Notes: generated by a model from the letters alone, not told the origin. A stretch of DNA of 64,000 nt from JAHEFU01 sp041395205 (GCA_041395205.1 JAWLAZ010000003.1:434001-498000); one strand, 5' to 3'. Numbered from the stretch's first letter, positions 46,347-54,587 are shown. Translations and numbers: made by a program.

Positions 46347-47273
46347 TTACCTGGCAACACCTGAAAGCAGGCGCTTCTCGTAAACCCGCAGCTTGGCCGA
46401 ACGGCTGCGCGGATTCCCTTGCACCTCCTCCTCGTCAGGCTCGATCACCTTGCCCAGCATGTTCACTTGCCAGTCCCCCCTGCCGCCGTGGCGGCCGTAG
46501 GGTCGCAGTGTCCGCTTGACAATGCGCTCCTCCAGGCTGTGGAAGGTGATCACCGCCAGCCTGCCAGAGTGGCTGAGCAGTTCCACGGCCTGCCTGATTC
46601 CCTCTTCAATCTGGCGGACCTCTCCGCCGACTTCCATCCTCAGCGCCTGGAAGCTGCGGGTCGCCGGATGCGACTTGCCGCGCCTGCCAGGCATGGCCTG
46701 CTCGATGAGCGAGGCCAGTTCCAGCGTTCCCGAGATCCGTCCACCCCTGCGCCTGTCAACGATCGCCGCAACAATCCGCCTGCTGAAGCGCTCCTCTCCG
46801 TAATCACGGAGGATCCGCTCCAGTTCCTCCGGCGGATAGTCGTTGACGACCTGTTCCGCCGTCAGCGTGCTCCGGCGATCCTGGCGCATGTCCAGTGGAC
46901 CATCCCTGAGAAAACTGAAACCTCGCCCTGGATCGTCAAGCTGGTCGGAGCTGAGGCCGAGATCGAACAGCACCCTGTCGGCGTGCCGTAATCCCACTTC
47001 GTGTACAACCCTCTCTAGCTCTGCTATCTCACCATGCACGAGGTGTAGCTCGACTCCGTCGAGCTCCATCCCCATGATCACGGCCCCTGCTCTTTCGATC
47101 GCCGATTGATCCCTGTCGATGCCGATCGCGATCCCATCCGGAACCAATCGGCTTGCCACCGCGCTGTAGTGGCCGGCCGAGCCCATGGTTCCATCGATGT
47201 AGACCAGCCCTGGCTCCAGGGCGAGGCTCTCAATGACTTGCTGTAAAAGTACTGGTCTGTGGCGGACTTCCAT
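46347..47273 (-). CDS. rsmH: 16S rRNA (cytosine1402-N4)-methyltransferase RsmH
   Basis: This 308-residue SAM methyltransferase (MraW) has HRPVLLQQVIESLAL, DGTMGSAGHYSAVASRL (SAM site), VLFDLGLSSDQLDDPGRGFSF, PLDMRQDRR and HPATRSFQALRMEVGGEVRQIEEG (usually ...RIEVNxEL). SLEERIVKRTL is near the end. It lies 21 nt after mraZ, the standard order. Confidence 0.95.
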   Translation of the reverse strand: MEVRHRPVLLQQVIESLALEPGLVYIDGTMGSAGHYSAVASRLVPDGIAIGIDRDQSAIERAGAVIMGMELDGVELHLVHGEIAELERVVHEVGLRHADRVLFDLGLSSDQLDDPGRGFSFLRDGPLDMRQDRRSTLTAEQVVNDYPPEELERILRDYGEERFSRRIVAAIVDRRRGGRISGTLELASLIEQAMPGRRGKSHPATRSFQALRMEVGGEVRQIEEGIRQAVELLSHSGRLAVITFHSLEERIVKRTLRPYGRHGGRGDWQVNMLGKVIEPDEEEVQGNPRSRSAKLRVYEKRLLSGVAR

Positions 47274-47294
47274 CAGCGGTCCTCCGCCTGCGGC

Positions 47295-47915
47295 CTAATC
47301 CCCATCAGGTCCGCTGTCTCCGTTGTCATCAGGCGCGGGGGAATTTTCAGGAGGAGCCGGGCCATTGAACAGTTGCTCAAAACCACCCGACTCCTCCCAA
47401 CGCGCACAGTCAGCTTCGTAATCCTTGAGTGACCAGAGTTCCACGTACTCACCGCAGCCCACCCAGACGACGTCCTCGTAGAGATTCATCGCCACGCGCA
47501 GGTTCTTCGGCAGTGCCATGCGGCCCTGGCTGTCAAGGCTCAGCTCGAACTTGTTGCCGAAGAAGGCCCTGCGATCCCGCTGCATCTTGGGATCGAAGAA
47601 ATTCCCGGCACCCTTGCCCGAACTGAAGGAGAGACGGCTCATCACCGTCCCGACCACTTTTTCAAAGTTCTCGGGAGTCATCACCTTCAGGTGACGGTCC
47701 CATTTGAGGACTACGGCCTCATCCCCGAATTGCTGGCGCAGGTTCCTGGCAAGACTGACTCGTCCCTTGGAGTCGACAGAAGCCTCGTGCTGTCCGAACA
47801 GCGACTGGCCGCCTACCGATTCCGTTCCTACCAGGTTCACCTGAGCCCCTTTCAATTTCAGGTCACTGGAGGGATTTACTTCCCTTTTCAGGGATCTCCC
47901 TTTCAGCAAGAGCAT
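47295..47915 (-). CDS. mraZ: Transcriptional regulator MraZ
   Basis: The protein has two AbrB-like swapped-hairpin domains: FGQHEASVDSKGRVSLARNLR and FELSLDSQGRMALPKNLRVAM, typical for MraZ, which represses its own dcw operon. ATG 47915 (206 residues) is chosen because TAAACT ends 7 nt upstream; the frame is open to 48059 but that part lacks a start signal. With this start an extra N-terminal segment of about 35 residues precedes the domain. The acidic tail (PDDNGDSGPDGD) is also extra. Initiation further inside remains possible. Confidence 0.85.
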   Translation of the reverse strand: MLLLKGRSLKREVNPSSDLKLKGAQVNLVGTESVGGQSLFGQHEASVDSKGRVSLARNLRQQFGDEAVVLKWDRHLKVMTPENFEKVVGTVMSRLSFSSGKGAGNFFDPKMQRDRRAFFGNKFELSLDSQGRMALPKNLRVAMNLYEDVVWVGCGEYVELWSLKDYEADCARWEESGGFEQLFNGPAPPENSPAPDDNGDSGPDGD

Positions 47916-47922
47916 GATATCG

Positions 47923-47928
47923 AGTTTA
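47923..47928 (-). promoter_or_regulatory. -10 box (TAAACT) of mraZ, leaderless type
   Basis: On the minus strand TAAACT (47928-47923) is followed by 7 nt and ATG 47915. The -35 region is poor. A second promoter further upstream, near the phased GGG repeats, is also possible. Confidence 0.4.
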
Positions 47929-48107
47929 AGAACTTCAAACAAGGGCAAATTAGGGAATTTACTTAGTTTACGTATAGGTGTTAAGCAGTTTTTTTGGAAA
48001 TTCCTGCGGACGGCTAATCGGGATATGGGTGTTGGTGAATGCTCCCTGCTGGCCTTCAATAGAGCGCAGCCCAGTCTGGATCAGGCCTCAGCACGATTTC
48101 GCCTATC

Positions 48108-48151
48108 AGGGTCAATCAGGGAGAAATAGGTCAGCAAGGGGTGAAAAGGGA
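48108..48151. promoter_or_regulatory. Five 10-bp-phased AGGG-type repeats, candidate MraZ operator
   Basis: AGGG, AGGG, AGGT, GGGG and GGGA occur at 48108, 48118, 48128, 48138 and 48148, exactly one helical turn apart. Known MraZ operators are direct TGGG-type repeats with 5-bp spacers (10-bp period) upstream of mraZ. These lie in the mraZ/flavoprotein divergent region, but on the strand opposite to mraZ and about 190 bp from its start. The remaining part of 47929-48214 holds only an AGGGAAA/TTTCCCT hairpin (48147-48162). Confidence 0.4.
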
Positions 48152-48214
48152 AAAATTTCCCTGGCGAAGCCTGAGTGGGAGCCCGGAATGCACGATCGTC
48201 GTATCAGCTACATA

Positions 48215-48220
48215 TATATT
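48215..48220 (+). promoter_or_regulatory. -10 box (TATATT) of the flavoprotein gene, leaderless type
   Basis: TATATT ends exactly 6 nt before GTG 48227. This selects a start that places the first FAD-binding strand at the N-terminus, far downstream of other in-frame ATGs (47978, 48188). Confidence 0.6.
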
Positions 48221-48226
48221 TGGGCC

Positions 48227-49405
48227 GTGCTGGAATGGCTGATAGTCGGCGGGGGCGTACAGGGCAGCTACCTCTCGCATGTGCTGACCGCACGGATGGG
48301 TGTGGCCCGGGACAGCCTGCGGGTGATTGATCCCCACCCGGATCCTCTGGCGCGCTGGCAGCAGACGACCCAGGCCTGCGGGATGCGATTTCTGCGCTCC
48401 CCGGCCGCGCACCATATCGGCCTCAGCACCAACGAGCTGCTGGATTTTGCCCGGGCCCGCAGTCGCAATTGGCAGCGTGAGTTCCTGCAGCCCTACCTGA
48501 GGCCATCCCTGGAACTATGGAATGCGCATGCGAATCACGTGCTCGAAACCCACCGCCTCACTGAGCTGCGGATCCAGGGTCAGGCTGCAGGCATCACAAG
48601 GCTGCCTTCCGGCTACTGTGTCAGCAGCAGCGCCGGAGAGTTGCGGTCCAGAAGCGTGATCCTTGCACTCGGCAACAGCCAGCCCCTGCACTACCCTGCC
48701 CTGCCGGATGGCCAGCCGTTGAACGATGAACGGATCATGCACATGTATGACCCGCGCTTCAGCCCTGCAAAGATCCGCCCGGGCGAAAGAGTGGCGATCA
48801 TCGGCAGCGGGGTCAGCGCGGCCCAGCTGGCGATCAGCCTGGTGAGTGCCGCTGACAATGAAGTGCTGATCCTGACGGACAGACTGCCGGTGCTGAGCTG
48901 GTTTGACAGCGATCCGGGCTGGAACGGACCGAGACTGCTGGAACGCCTGCGCGCCATTGCCGACATGGAGGAACGCCAGCGCATCGTCGGCGGAGCCCGC
49001 ATCCGCGGCTCCTTCCCCGGGGATACTGCAGCCAGCCTGCTGGCATGCAGCATGCAGGGCCGGCTGGCGATGAAGCCCGGCAGTCTGCGGGGAATCCGCA
49101 GGAATGGCGGCAAGCTGCAGCTGGATCTGGGTGAGGAGATTCTGGCAACGGACCGCGTGATTCTTGCAACCGGCTTCAGCGCGGAGCCTCCGGCCGGGCC
49201 ATTGCTCGACCAGATCAGTCAGGTCCTTAACCTACGCCGCAGTTCCCAGGGCTGGCCGGTTGTCAACGGAAACTGCGAATGGAGCAGCGGGCTCTATCTC
49301 TCAGGTGCCCTGGCACAGCTGGAACTCGGTCCCGTGGCCCGCAACATCAGCGGGGTGCGCAGCTTCGCGAGGAAACTCCTTGCTGCCTCTGCCCTGGGCA
49401 GCTGA
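48227..49405 (+). CDS. FAD/NAD(P)-binding flavoprotein, monooxygenase-like
   Basis: This 392-residue protein from GTG 48227 has FAD motif LEWLIVGGGVQGSYL at residues 2-16, NAD(P) motif VAIIGSGVSAAQLAISL near the middle, and the ATG-type motif LATGFSAEPP. This arrangement occurs in N-hydroxylating (SidA/IucD-like) and related flavin monooxygenases. ACGMRFLRSPAAHHIGLS and LYLSGALAQLELGPVARNISG are conserved in an uncharacterised branch of that group. It stands alone, divergent from mraZ and converging with the methyltransferase at 2 nt. The substrate is unknown. Confidence 0.75.
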   Translation: MLEWLIVGGGVQGSYLSHVLTARMGVARDSLRVIDPHPDPLARWQQTTQACGMRFLRSPAAHHIGLSTNELLDFARARSRNWQREFLQPYLRPSLELWNAHANHVLETHRLTELRIQGQAAGITRLPSGYCVSSSAGELRSRSVILALGNSQPLHYPALPDGQPLNDERIMHMYDPRFSPAKIRPGERVAIIGSGVSAAQLAISLVSAADNEVLILTDRLPVLSWFDSDPGWNGPRLLERLRAIADMEERQRIVGGARIRGSFPGDTAASLLACSMQGRLAMKPGSLRGIRRNGGKLQLDLGEEILATDRVILATGFSAEPPAGPLLDQISQVLNLRRSSQGWPVVNGNCEWSSGLYLSGALAQLELGPVARNISGVRSFARKLLAASALGS

Positions 49406-49407
49406 TC

Positions 49408-50283
49408 TCAGGCCCTGCGCTGCATGATTGCAGCAAGCTGTGCCGGATGGGATGGCAGTCTCCGCAGACGGCGCAGCTGCCAGCGCAGTCGCTCGTGCAG
49501 GAAGAAGCGGCTGCGGAAACTCATGCCGCCATCAGCCGTCCAGCTCAGGGATAGCGGCGGTTGCGGATCACTGCTGACGATGCTGACAACAGGCTGCTGC
49601 CAACCCGCGCCAACTCCCGAGAGCAGTGTTGCCAGCGATCCTGCGGTGAAGAACTGCAGGTGCACCGGTGGCAGCCAGTCCGCACGTTCAGCCTTGCGCA
49701 TCAGTTCGCAGTCCCAGTTTGGCACACTCAGAAACAGGTAACCACCGGGGCGAACCAGGTGCAGCAGGGCTGCCAGGAACTCTCCGGGAATGGCAAGATG
49801 CTCGATCACATCAAAGAGGCAGAGTACATCCACACTTGCCTCCGGCAGATCAGCCGGGTTGCCATCCTGGATCTCCAGCCCGCATGATCGTGCCGTTGCC
49901 ACTGCCCTGGCGGAGGGTTCGCTGCCAATCACCTTCCAGCCAAGCCCGCGGGCACCAAGCAGGAATCGTCCGGCGCCGCAGCCGACATCCAGCAGCAGCC
50001 GGCCGGCCGGCCGGCCCAGGTTACGGTGGAATGCCAGATACGGCGGCAGGAGAATGAAGCGCTGGTGCCGGTCTGCTTCAGCCAGTTCACCTGCGCTCTG
50101 ATCCAGATACTGGGTGGAATGCACCTCATCATAGTCAACAGGCAGCCCGAAGGCCTGCTGGCAGAAACTGTGCGTGCATGTCGGGCAGGTCAGCAGTTGC
50201 CAACCAGCCAGGCTGTCCGTGCTGAACTGCCCGGCGGGGTGGGAATCCGCTGGCAGGCCGCAGGCTGGACACCGAATCGGCAT
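49408..50283 (-). CDS. Class I SAM-dependent methyltransferase with N-terminal zinc-ribbon
   Basis: This 291-residue protein starts at ATG 50283, where GGAG lies 6 nt upstream; the frame is open further but without a start signal. An N-terminal CPACG...CPTC ribbon (residues 5-42) precedes a Methyltransf_23-like domain with SAM motif LLDVGCGAGRFLLGA, DVLCLFDVIEHL and VRPGGYLFLSVPNWD. Such proteins often modify sugars or lipids, but the target here is unknown. It converges with the flavoprotein at 2 nt distance. Confidence 0.8.
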   Translation of the reverse strand: MPIRCPACGLPADSHPAGQFSTDSLAGWQLLTCPTCTHSFCQQAFGLPVDYDEVHSTQYLDQSAGELAEADRHQRFILLPPYLAFHRNLGRPAGRLLLDVGCGAGRFLLGARGLGWKVIGSEPSARAVATARSCGLEIQDGNPADLPEASVDVLCLFDVIEHLAIPGEFLAALLHLVRPGGYLFLSVPNWDCELMRKAERADWLPPVHLQFFTAGSLATLLSGVGAGWQQPVVSIVSSDPQPPLSLSWTADGGMSFRSRFFLHERLRWQLRRLRRLPSHPAQLAAIMQRRA

Positions 50284-50284
50284 G

Positions 50285-50301
50285 TGTAACTCCACGTTAC
50301 A
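50285..50301 (-). promoter_or_regulatory. Inverted repeat TGTAAC-N5-GTTACA around the methyltransferase ribosome site
   Basis: A perfect 6-bp inverted repeat with a 5-nt spacer encloses the GTGGAG ribosome site just before ATG 50283. It can be an operator dimer site or an mRNA hairpin that holds the ribosome site in its loop. Confidence 0.4.
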
Positions 50302-50442
50302 TCCAGACCCCGTTTTTTGCGCGATCCACAGCAAACTTCCATGGATCTTCTGATATCTCCGGAAATAGTGAATTTCACATGGCAACACGACTGTTCGCCG
50401 GTCATAACCCCGACCAACAGTCAGGCCAAATTGTCTGCAAGC

Positions 50443-50472
50443 TTGACACTATACACATGTTTGGGTTACAAT
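50443..50472 (+). promoter_or_regulatory. nrdJ promoter (TTGACA-18-TACAAT)
   Basis: A consensus -35 TTGACA (50443-50448) and TACAAT (50467-50472) form the strongest promoter in the window. The transcript would have a leader of about 340 nt before nrdJ. Confidence 0.7.
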
Positions 50473-50481
50473 CCATGGTGT
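50446..50481 (+). promoter_or_regulatory. Candidate tandem NrdR boxes over the nrdJ promoter
   Basis: Compared with the known 16-bp NrdR box ACACWATATATWGTGT, ACACTATACACATGTT (50446-50461) agrees at 11 of 16 positions with a perfect left half. TTACAATCCATGGTGT (50466-50481) also agrees at 11 of 16, with most of the right half. The starts are 20 bp apart, about two helical turns, and cover the -35 to the start region. NrdR represses ribonucleotide reductase genes from such paired boxes. nrdR itself is not in the window. Confidence 0.45.
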
Positions 50482-50820
50482 CGACAAGTCTGTTGATACA
50501 TGAGAGGCGGAACTTAACGGATGAAAGTACGAATCAACCCCTTTCGAAGGGTTATCCACAAAGTTATCCCCGCAATCTCTTGAAAGCTGTACATGGAAGT
50601 GCTATGTTTGTCTGCGCGAAGGCTGCCGGATTGCTGGACGGTTCGGTTGATTGAGGTATTGGCTGCGAGGAAGGGCTGATGGTCTGAGGACCACTGCGGG
50701 TTTCGTGCCCGTGGTTCCAGCTTTGATTTGAGGTCCAGCGTGCAGGCAGGCGGATTCGGGCCGGTCGAGGGTTGGGTGTGATCCACCGGACGGGATGAGT
50801 ATCAGCACCAGAGGTCGTGC
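50473..50820 (+). other. Long nrdJ mRNA leader
   Basis: About 340 nt lie between promoter and ATG. It contains DnaA-type boxes (listed separately) and pairings such as CCA...CGGG...CCCG...TGG near 50694-50715. I looked for the cobalamin riboswitch B12 box because NrdJ needs adenosylcobalamin and did not find it; CCACTG at about 50690 is the only fragment resembling it. GAGGT at 50811-50815 is the ribosome site. Confidence 0.35.
50552..50572 (+). promoter_or_regulatory. DnaA box TTATCCACA plus an imperfect second copy
   Basis: TTATCCACA (50552-50560) is a perfect match to the DnaA consensus TTATNCACA. TTATCCCCG (50564-50572) repeats it imperfectly, 12 bp further. They lie about 80 bp downstream of the nrdJ promoter. 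In E. coli, DnaA regulates nrdAB from boxes near its promoter, so a similar link is plausible. No cluster of boxes typical for an origin is present. Confidence 0.45.
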
Positions 50821-53800
50821 ATGCGTATCGAAAGAAGGTTTACTGAGCAGGGAAAGTCTCCTTACGAGCAGATCGAATGGAGCAGCCGCAACAGCGTGAT
50901 CTACAACCCTGACGGCAGCATCGTCTTCGAGATGAAGGATGCGCAGATTCCGGCAGGCTGGAGCCAGCTGGCAACGGACATCATGGTCTCCAAGTACTTC
51001 CGCAAGGCGGGGGTGCCCCAGAGGGATGCCAGCGGCAATCCACTGCTGGATGCGGATGGAAAGCCTCTGCTTGGCCCCGAGAAGAGTGCAGCCCAGGTGA
51101 TCAACCGCCTGGCTGGCTGCTGGACCGACTGGGGCCAGCGCTATGGATACTTCGACACCACTGAGGATGCCGAGGCCTTCCGCGATGAACTGGCCTGGTC
51201 GATGCTCACGCAGATGGCCGCGCCCAACAGTCCACAGTGGTTCAATACCGGCCTGTACTGGGCCTATGACATCAACGGCCCCAGCCAGGGCCATTACTAT
51301 GTCGACCCCGACAGCGGCGAACTGCGGGCCTCCGAGGATGCCTACAGCCACCCGCAGCCCCATGCCTGCTTCATCCAGAGCGTGCGTGATGATCTTGTCA
51401 ACGAAGGCGGGATCATGGATCTCTGGGTGCGCGAGGCCCGCCTGTTCAAGTATGGCAGTGGCACCGGCACCAACTTCAGCGCTCTGCGCGGAGAGGGTGA
51501 GTCCCTCAGCGGAGGTGGGCAGTCCAGCGGGCTGATGAGCTTCCTCAAGATCGGCGATCGCGCCGCCGGGGCGATCAAGTCCGGCGGTACCACGCGCCGC
51601 GCCGCCAAGATGGTCTGTCTCGATGTTGACCACCCCGACATCGAGAAGTTCATCAACTGGAAGGTGCATGAGGAGGACAAGGTCGCGGCCCTCGTGGCCG
51701 GTGGCAAGGGCCGCTTCGACACCGCCTTCGAGGGTGAGGCCTACAGCACCGTCAGCGGCCAGAACAGCAACAACTCCGTGCGCCTGACGAATGCCTTCCT
51801 GGAGGCTGCTGTCAACCAGGCTGAGTGGGATCTGGTGAACCGCACCAATGGCAACGTGAGCAAGACCCTGAGCGCCGCGGATCTCTGGCAGCAGATCGGC
51901 TATGCCGCCTGGCGCTGCGCCGACCCCGGCGTGCAGTTCGATACGACGATCAATGAATGGCATACCTGTCCGCAGAGCGGGCGGATCAATGCCTCCAACC
52001 CCTGCAGCGAGTACATGTTCCTCGACGATACCGCCTGCAACCTGGCCAGCCTGAACCTGATGAAGTTCATTGATGAGGCCACGGGCGGCTTTGACCTGGA
52101 CAGCTACCGGCACTTCATCCGCCTCTGGACGATGGTGCTCGAAATTTCCGTGCTGATGGCACAGTTCCCCAGCCGGGAGATCGCGCGCAAGTCCTACGAC
52201 TTCCGCACGCTCGGCCTCGGGTATGCCAACCTCGGCACCTGCCTGATGGTGATGGGCATTCCCTACGACAGTGAGGAGGGCCGGGGGATCGCGGCGGCGA
52301 TGTCGGCGATCATGACCGGCGATGCCTACGCCACCAGTGCGGAAATGGCGTCCGAACTCGGTGCCTTCCCGAAGTACGCTGACAACCGCGAATCCATGCT
52401 GCGTGTGATGCGCAACCACCGCAGGGCTGCCTACAACAAGCCCAGCGCGTCCTATGAGGGCCTGTCAATCACGCCGCAGGGCGTGGACCACCATGTCTGC
52501 CCGGAGTATCTGGCTGACGCGGCGATGCGCAGCTGGGACCGGGCGCTGGAGCTCGGTGAGCAGCATGGCTACCGCAATGCCCAGACCACTGTGATCGCCC
52601 CGACCGGCACGATCGGCCTGCTGATGGACTGCGACACCACCGGCGTCGAGCCGGACTTCGCGCTCGTGAAGTTCAAGAAGCTGGCCGGCGGAGGTTACTT
52701 CAAGATCATCAACCAGAGCATCCCGCTGGCGCTTGCCAACCTCGGCTATGACCAGAAGCAGATCGGTGAGATCCGCCGCTGGGTGCTGGGCAGCAGCCGG
52801 CTGGACGACCAGTCAATCAATGCCGACAGCCTGCGTGAGCTGGGCATGAATGACAACGACATCGAGCGCATCGAGGCCCAGCTGCCCGGCGTGTTCGAGC
52901 TGCACTTCGCCTTCTCGCCCTATACACTTGGAGAGGAGTGCATGCAGCGCATGGGCTTCAAGCCCGAGCAGTATGACGCCCCGGGCTTCAACCTGCTGCG
53001 CAGCCTGGGCTTCACCCCGGAGCAGATCAGCCGTGCCAACGACCATATCTGCGGCATGATGACGGTCGAGGGAGCCCCGCACCTGCGCGATGAGCACCTG
53101 CCCGTCTTCGACTGTGCCAACCGCTGCGGCCGCCACGGACGGCGTTTCATCCACCACAGCGGGCATATCCGCATGATGGGTGCAGTCCAGCCCTTCATCA
53201 GCGGCGCGATCAGCAAGACGATCAACATGCCGAATGAGGTCAGCGTTGACGACATCCTCGAGTCCTACCTGCTCTCCTGGCAGCTCGGACTGAAGAGCAA
53301 CGCGCTGTACCGCGACGGCTGCAAGCTCAGCCAGCCGCTCAACACCAAGGCGGATGCCCAGGAAGAGGAGAGCGAGGTGCTGGAGGAGGTTGCCATCGCC
53401 GAGCAGGCACTGCAGCCTGAGCAGCATGAGAGCCTCGTCAACCCGGCCAGCCTTGAGCTGCCGGAGAAGCTCGCCGCCGAGCGCGTGCCGGTCAGCCCGG
53501 CGGAAGCCCGCACCCTGCAGATCCATGCCCCGCTGCGCCGTCAGCTGCCAAGGAAGCGCAAGGGCTTCACCTTCGAGGGCCGCATCGGCGGGCACAAGCT
53601 CTACCTGCGCACCGGTGAATACAGCGACGGCACGCTCGGCGAGGTCTTCATCGACATGCACAAGGAAGGCGCCGCCTTCCGCAGCCTGATGAACTGCTTC
53701 GCGATCGCCGTCAGCAAGGGCCTGCAGTACGGCGTACCGCTGGAGGAGTTCGTTGACACCTTCGTGTTCACGCGCTTCGAGCCCAGCGGCACCTGTGACC

Positions 53801-54273
53801 ACCCGAACATCAAGATGGCGCAGAGCGTGATCGACTACGTTTTCCGCGTGCTCGGGATGGAGTACCTCGGCCGCACAGACTTCGTGCAGGTCAAACCGGC
53901 CGCTGATGAACTGATCCTCAACCAGCATGAACGCCAGGTGCGGCTCGAGGCCCAGCCGCTGATCAGTGCCAGCGAGGCTGCACGTGCCGACCGGGAGTCC
54001 GGCGGCGCTGCCCTGCCTGCGGCCACGGGCGGTCCGGGCGTGCATCCGCCCCAGCCGGTGCACAGTGGCAATGGTCATGGCAACGGAAATGGGAACGGCA
54101 ACGGCAATGGCAACGGTCATGCTCAGCAGCCCGTGATGCTCAATGCCATGGAGGAGCAGCTCAGCTCGATGATGGGCGATGCACCATTCTGCGAATCCTG
54201 CGGGCATGTGACGGTGCGCAACGGCTCCTGCTACAAGTGCCTGAACTGCGGCACGAGCCAGGGCTGCAGCTGA
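50821..54273 (+). CDS. nrdJ: Adenosylcobalamin-dependent ribonucleoside-diphosphate reductase (class II)
   Basis: This 1150-residue enzyme reduces ribonucleotides to deoxyribonucleotides using coenzyme B12 instead of a separate radical subunit. Landmarks: NSPQWFNTGLYWAYDI, GSGTGTNFSALRGEGE, SGGTTRRAAKMVCLDVDHPDIEKF, NPCSEYMFLDDTACNLASLNL, VIAPTGTIGLLMDCDTTGVEPDFAL, and later MGAVQPFISGAISKTINMPNEV. The C-terminal third includes GFTFEGRIGGHKLYLRTGEY and SGTCDHPNIKMAQS. A Gly-Asn repeat linker (HGNGNGNGNGNGNGNGH) precedes the final CESCG...CYKCLNCGTSQGCS cysteine tail, as in long NrdJ proteins. GAGGT lies 5 nt before the ATG. Confidence 0.94.
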   Translation: MRIERRFTEQGKSPYEQIEWSSRNSVIYNPDGSIVFEMKDAQIPAGWSQLATDIMVSKYFRKAGVPQRDASGNPLLDADGKPLLGPEKSAAQVINRLAGCWTDWGQRYGYFDTTEDAEAFRDELAWSMLTQMAAPNSPQWFNTGLYWAYDINGPSQGHYYVDPDSGELRASEDAYSHPQPHACFIQSVRDDLVNEGGIMDLWVREARLFKYGSGTGTNFSALRGEGESLSGGGQSSGLMSFLKIGDRAAGAIKSGGTTRRAAKMVCLDVDHPDIEKFINWKVHEEDKVAALVAGGKGRFDTAFEGEAYSTVSGQNSNNSVRLTNAFLEAAVNQAEWDLVNRTNGNVSKTLSAADLWQQIGYAAWRCADPGVQFDTTINEWHTCPQSGRINASNPCSEYMFLDDTACNLASLNLMKFIDEATGGFDLDSYRHFIRLWTMVLEISVLMAQFPSREIARKSYDFRTLGLGYANLGTCLMVMGIPYDSEEGRGIAAAMSAIMTGDAYATSAEMASELGAFPKYADNRESMLRVMRNHRRAAYNKPSASYEGLSITPQGVDHHVCPEYLADAAMRSWDRALELGEQHGYRNAQTTVIAPTGTIGLLMDCDTTGVEPDFALVKFKKLAGGGYFKIINQSIPLALANLGYDQKQIGEIRRWVLGSSRLDDQSINADSLRELGMNDNDIERIEAQLPGVFELHFAFSPYTLGEECMQRMGFKPEQYDAPGFNLLRSLGFTPEQISRANDHICGMMTVEGAPHLRDEHLPVFDCANRCGRHGRRFIHHSGHIRMMGAVQPFISGAISKTINMPNEVSVDDILESYLLSWQLGLKSNALYRDGCKLSQPLNTKADAQEEESEVLEEVAIAEQALQPEQHESLVNPASLELPEKLAAERVPVSPAEARTLQIHAPLRRQLPRKRKGFTFEGRIGGHKLYLRTGEYSDGTLGEVFIDMHKEGAAFRSLMNCFAIAVSKGLQYGVPLEEFVDTFVFTRFEPSGTCDHPNIKMAQSVIDYVFRVLGMEYLGRTDFVQVKPAADELILNQHERQVRLEAQPLISASEAARADRESGGAALPAATGGPGVHPPQPVHSGNGHGNGNGNGNGNGNGHAQQPVMLNAMEEQLSSMMGDAPFCESCGHVTVRNGSCYKCLNCGTSQGCS

Positions 54274-54524
54274 GAACAGGCACAATCCCGGTTATTGGCA
54301 ATGAATTGTGGACCCGGCAGGCATGACGAGGCATTGCGTCCATCCGGACACGCCATTGCCTGCTGCTGGATCAGAGTTGAATCAACCCGGAATCAGGGCA
54401 GGCGCACATGCAATCCTGCGGCAGGCGGAATCAATCGCGATTTGCATTTCCGGCATTGGACGTGTGCATTTTCTTCACTTGCCTTGCCGGTTTGATCATG
54501 ATTTAACCTGGCTTAACCACCTGT
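54274..54524 (+). other. Intergenic stretch after nrdJ with no recognised element
   Basis: The 314-nt gap to the next gene contains a promoter in its last 65 nt. The remaining 250 nt show short A/T-rich patches and no convincing gene, hairpin with T-run, or RNA. Confidence 0.4.
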
Positions 54525-54553
54525 TTGGCAATATTGAAACTGACTGCTAGTAT
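54525..54553 (+). promoter_or_regulatory. Promoter (TTGGCA-17-TAGTAT, extended -10)
   Basis: TTGGCA (54525-54530) and TAGTAT (54548-54553) are 17 nt apart, with TG-C before the -10. It drives the PKD/PQQ lipoprotein with a leader of about 28 nt carrying AGGGAAG before the ATG. Confidence 0.65.
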
Positions 54554-54587
54554 TGCTGTCAATCCTAATACACTCAAGGGAAGCGAT

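Noticed and set aside
47978..48226. 83-residue N-terminal extension of the flavoprotein
   Set aside because: The extension is not protein-like, runs through the mraZ regulatory region, and the TATATT box plus FAD motif place the start at GTG 48227.
50552..50572. Chromosome replication origin
   Set aside because: One perfect DnaA box and one imperfect copy, with no box cluster, no AT-rich unwinding tract and no dnaA or dnaN nearby.
50473..50820. Cobalamin riboswitch
   Set aside because: The conserved B12 box and GGTGAAAATCC-type core were not found; only a CCACTG fragment is present.
50821..54285. Long minus-strand open frames opposite nrdJ (up to 605 codons)
   Set aside because: They are antisense shadows of a high-GC gene: His/Ala/Asp-rich without domain signs, whereas nrdJ motifs are unambiguous.
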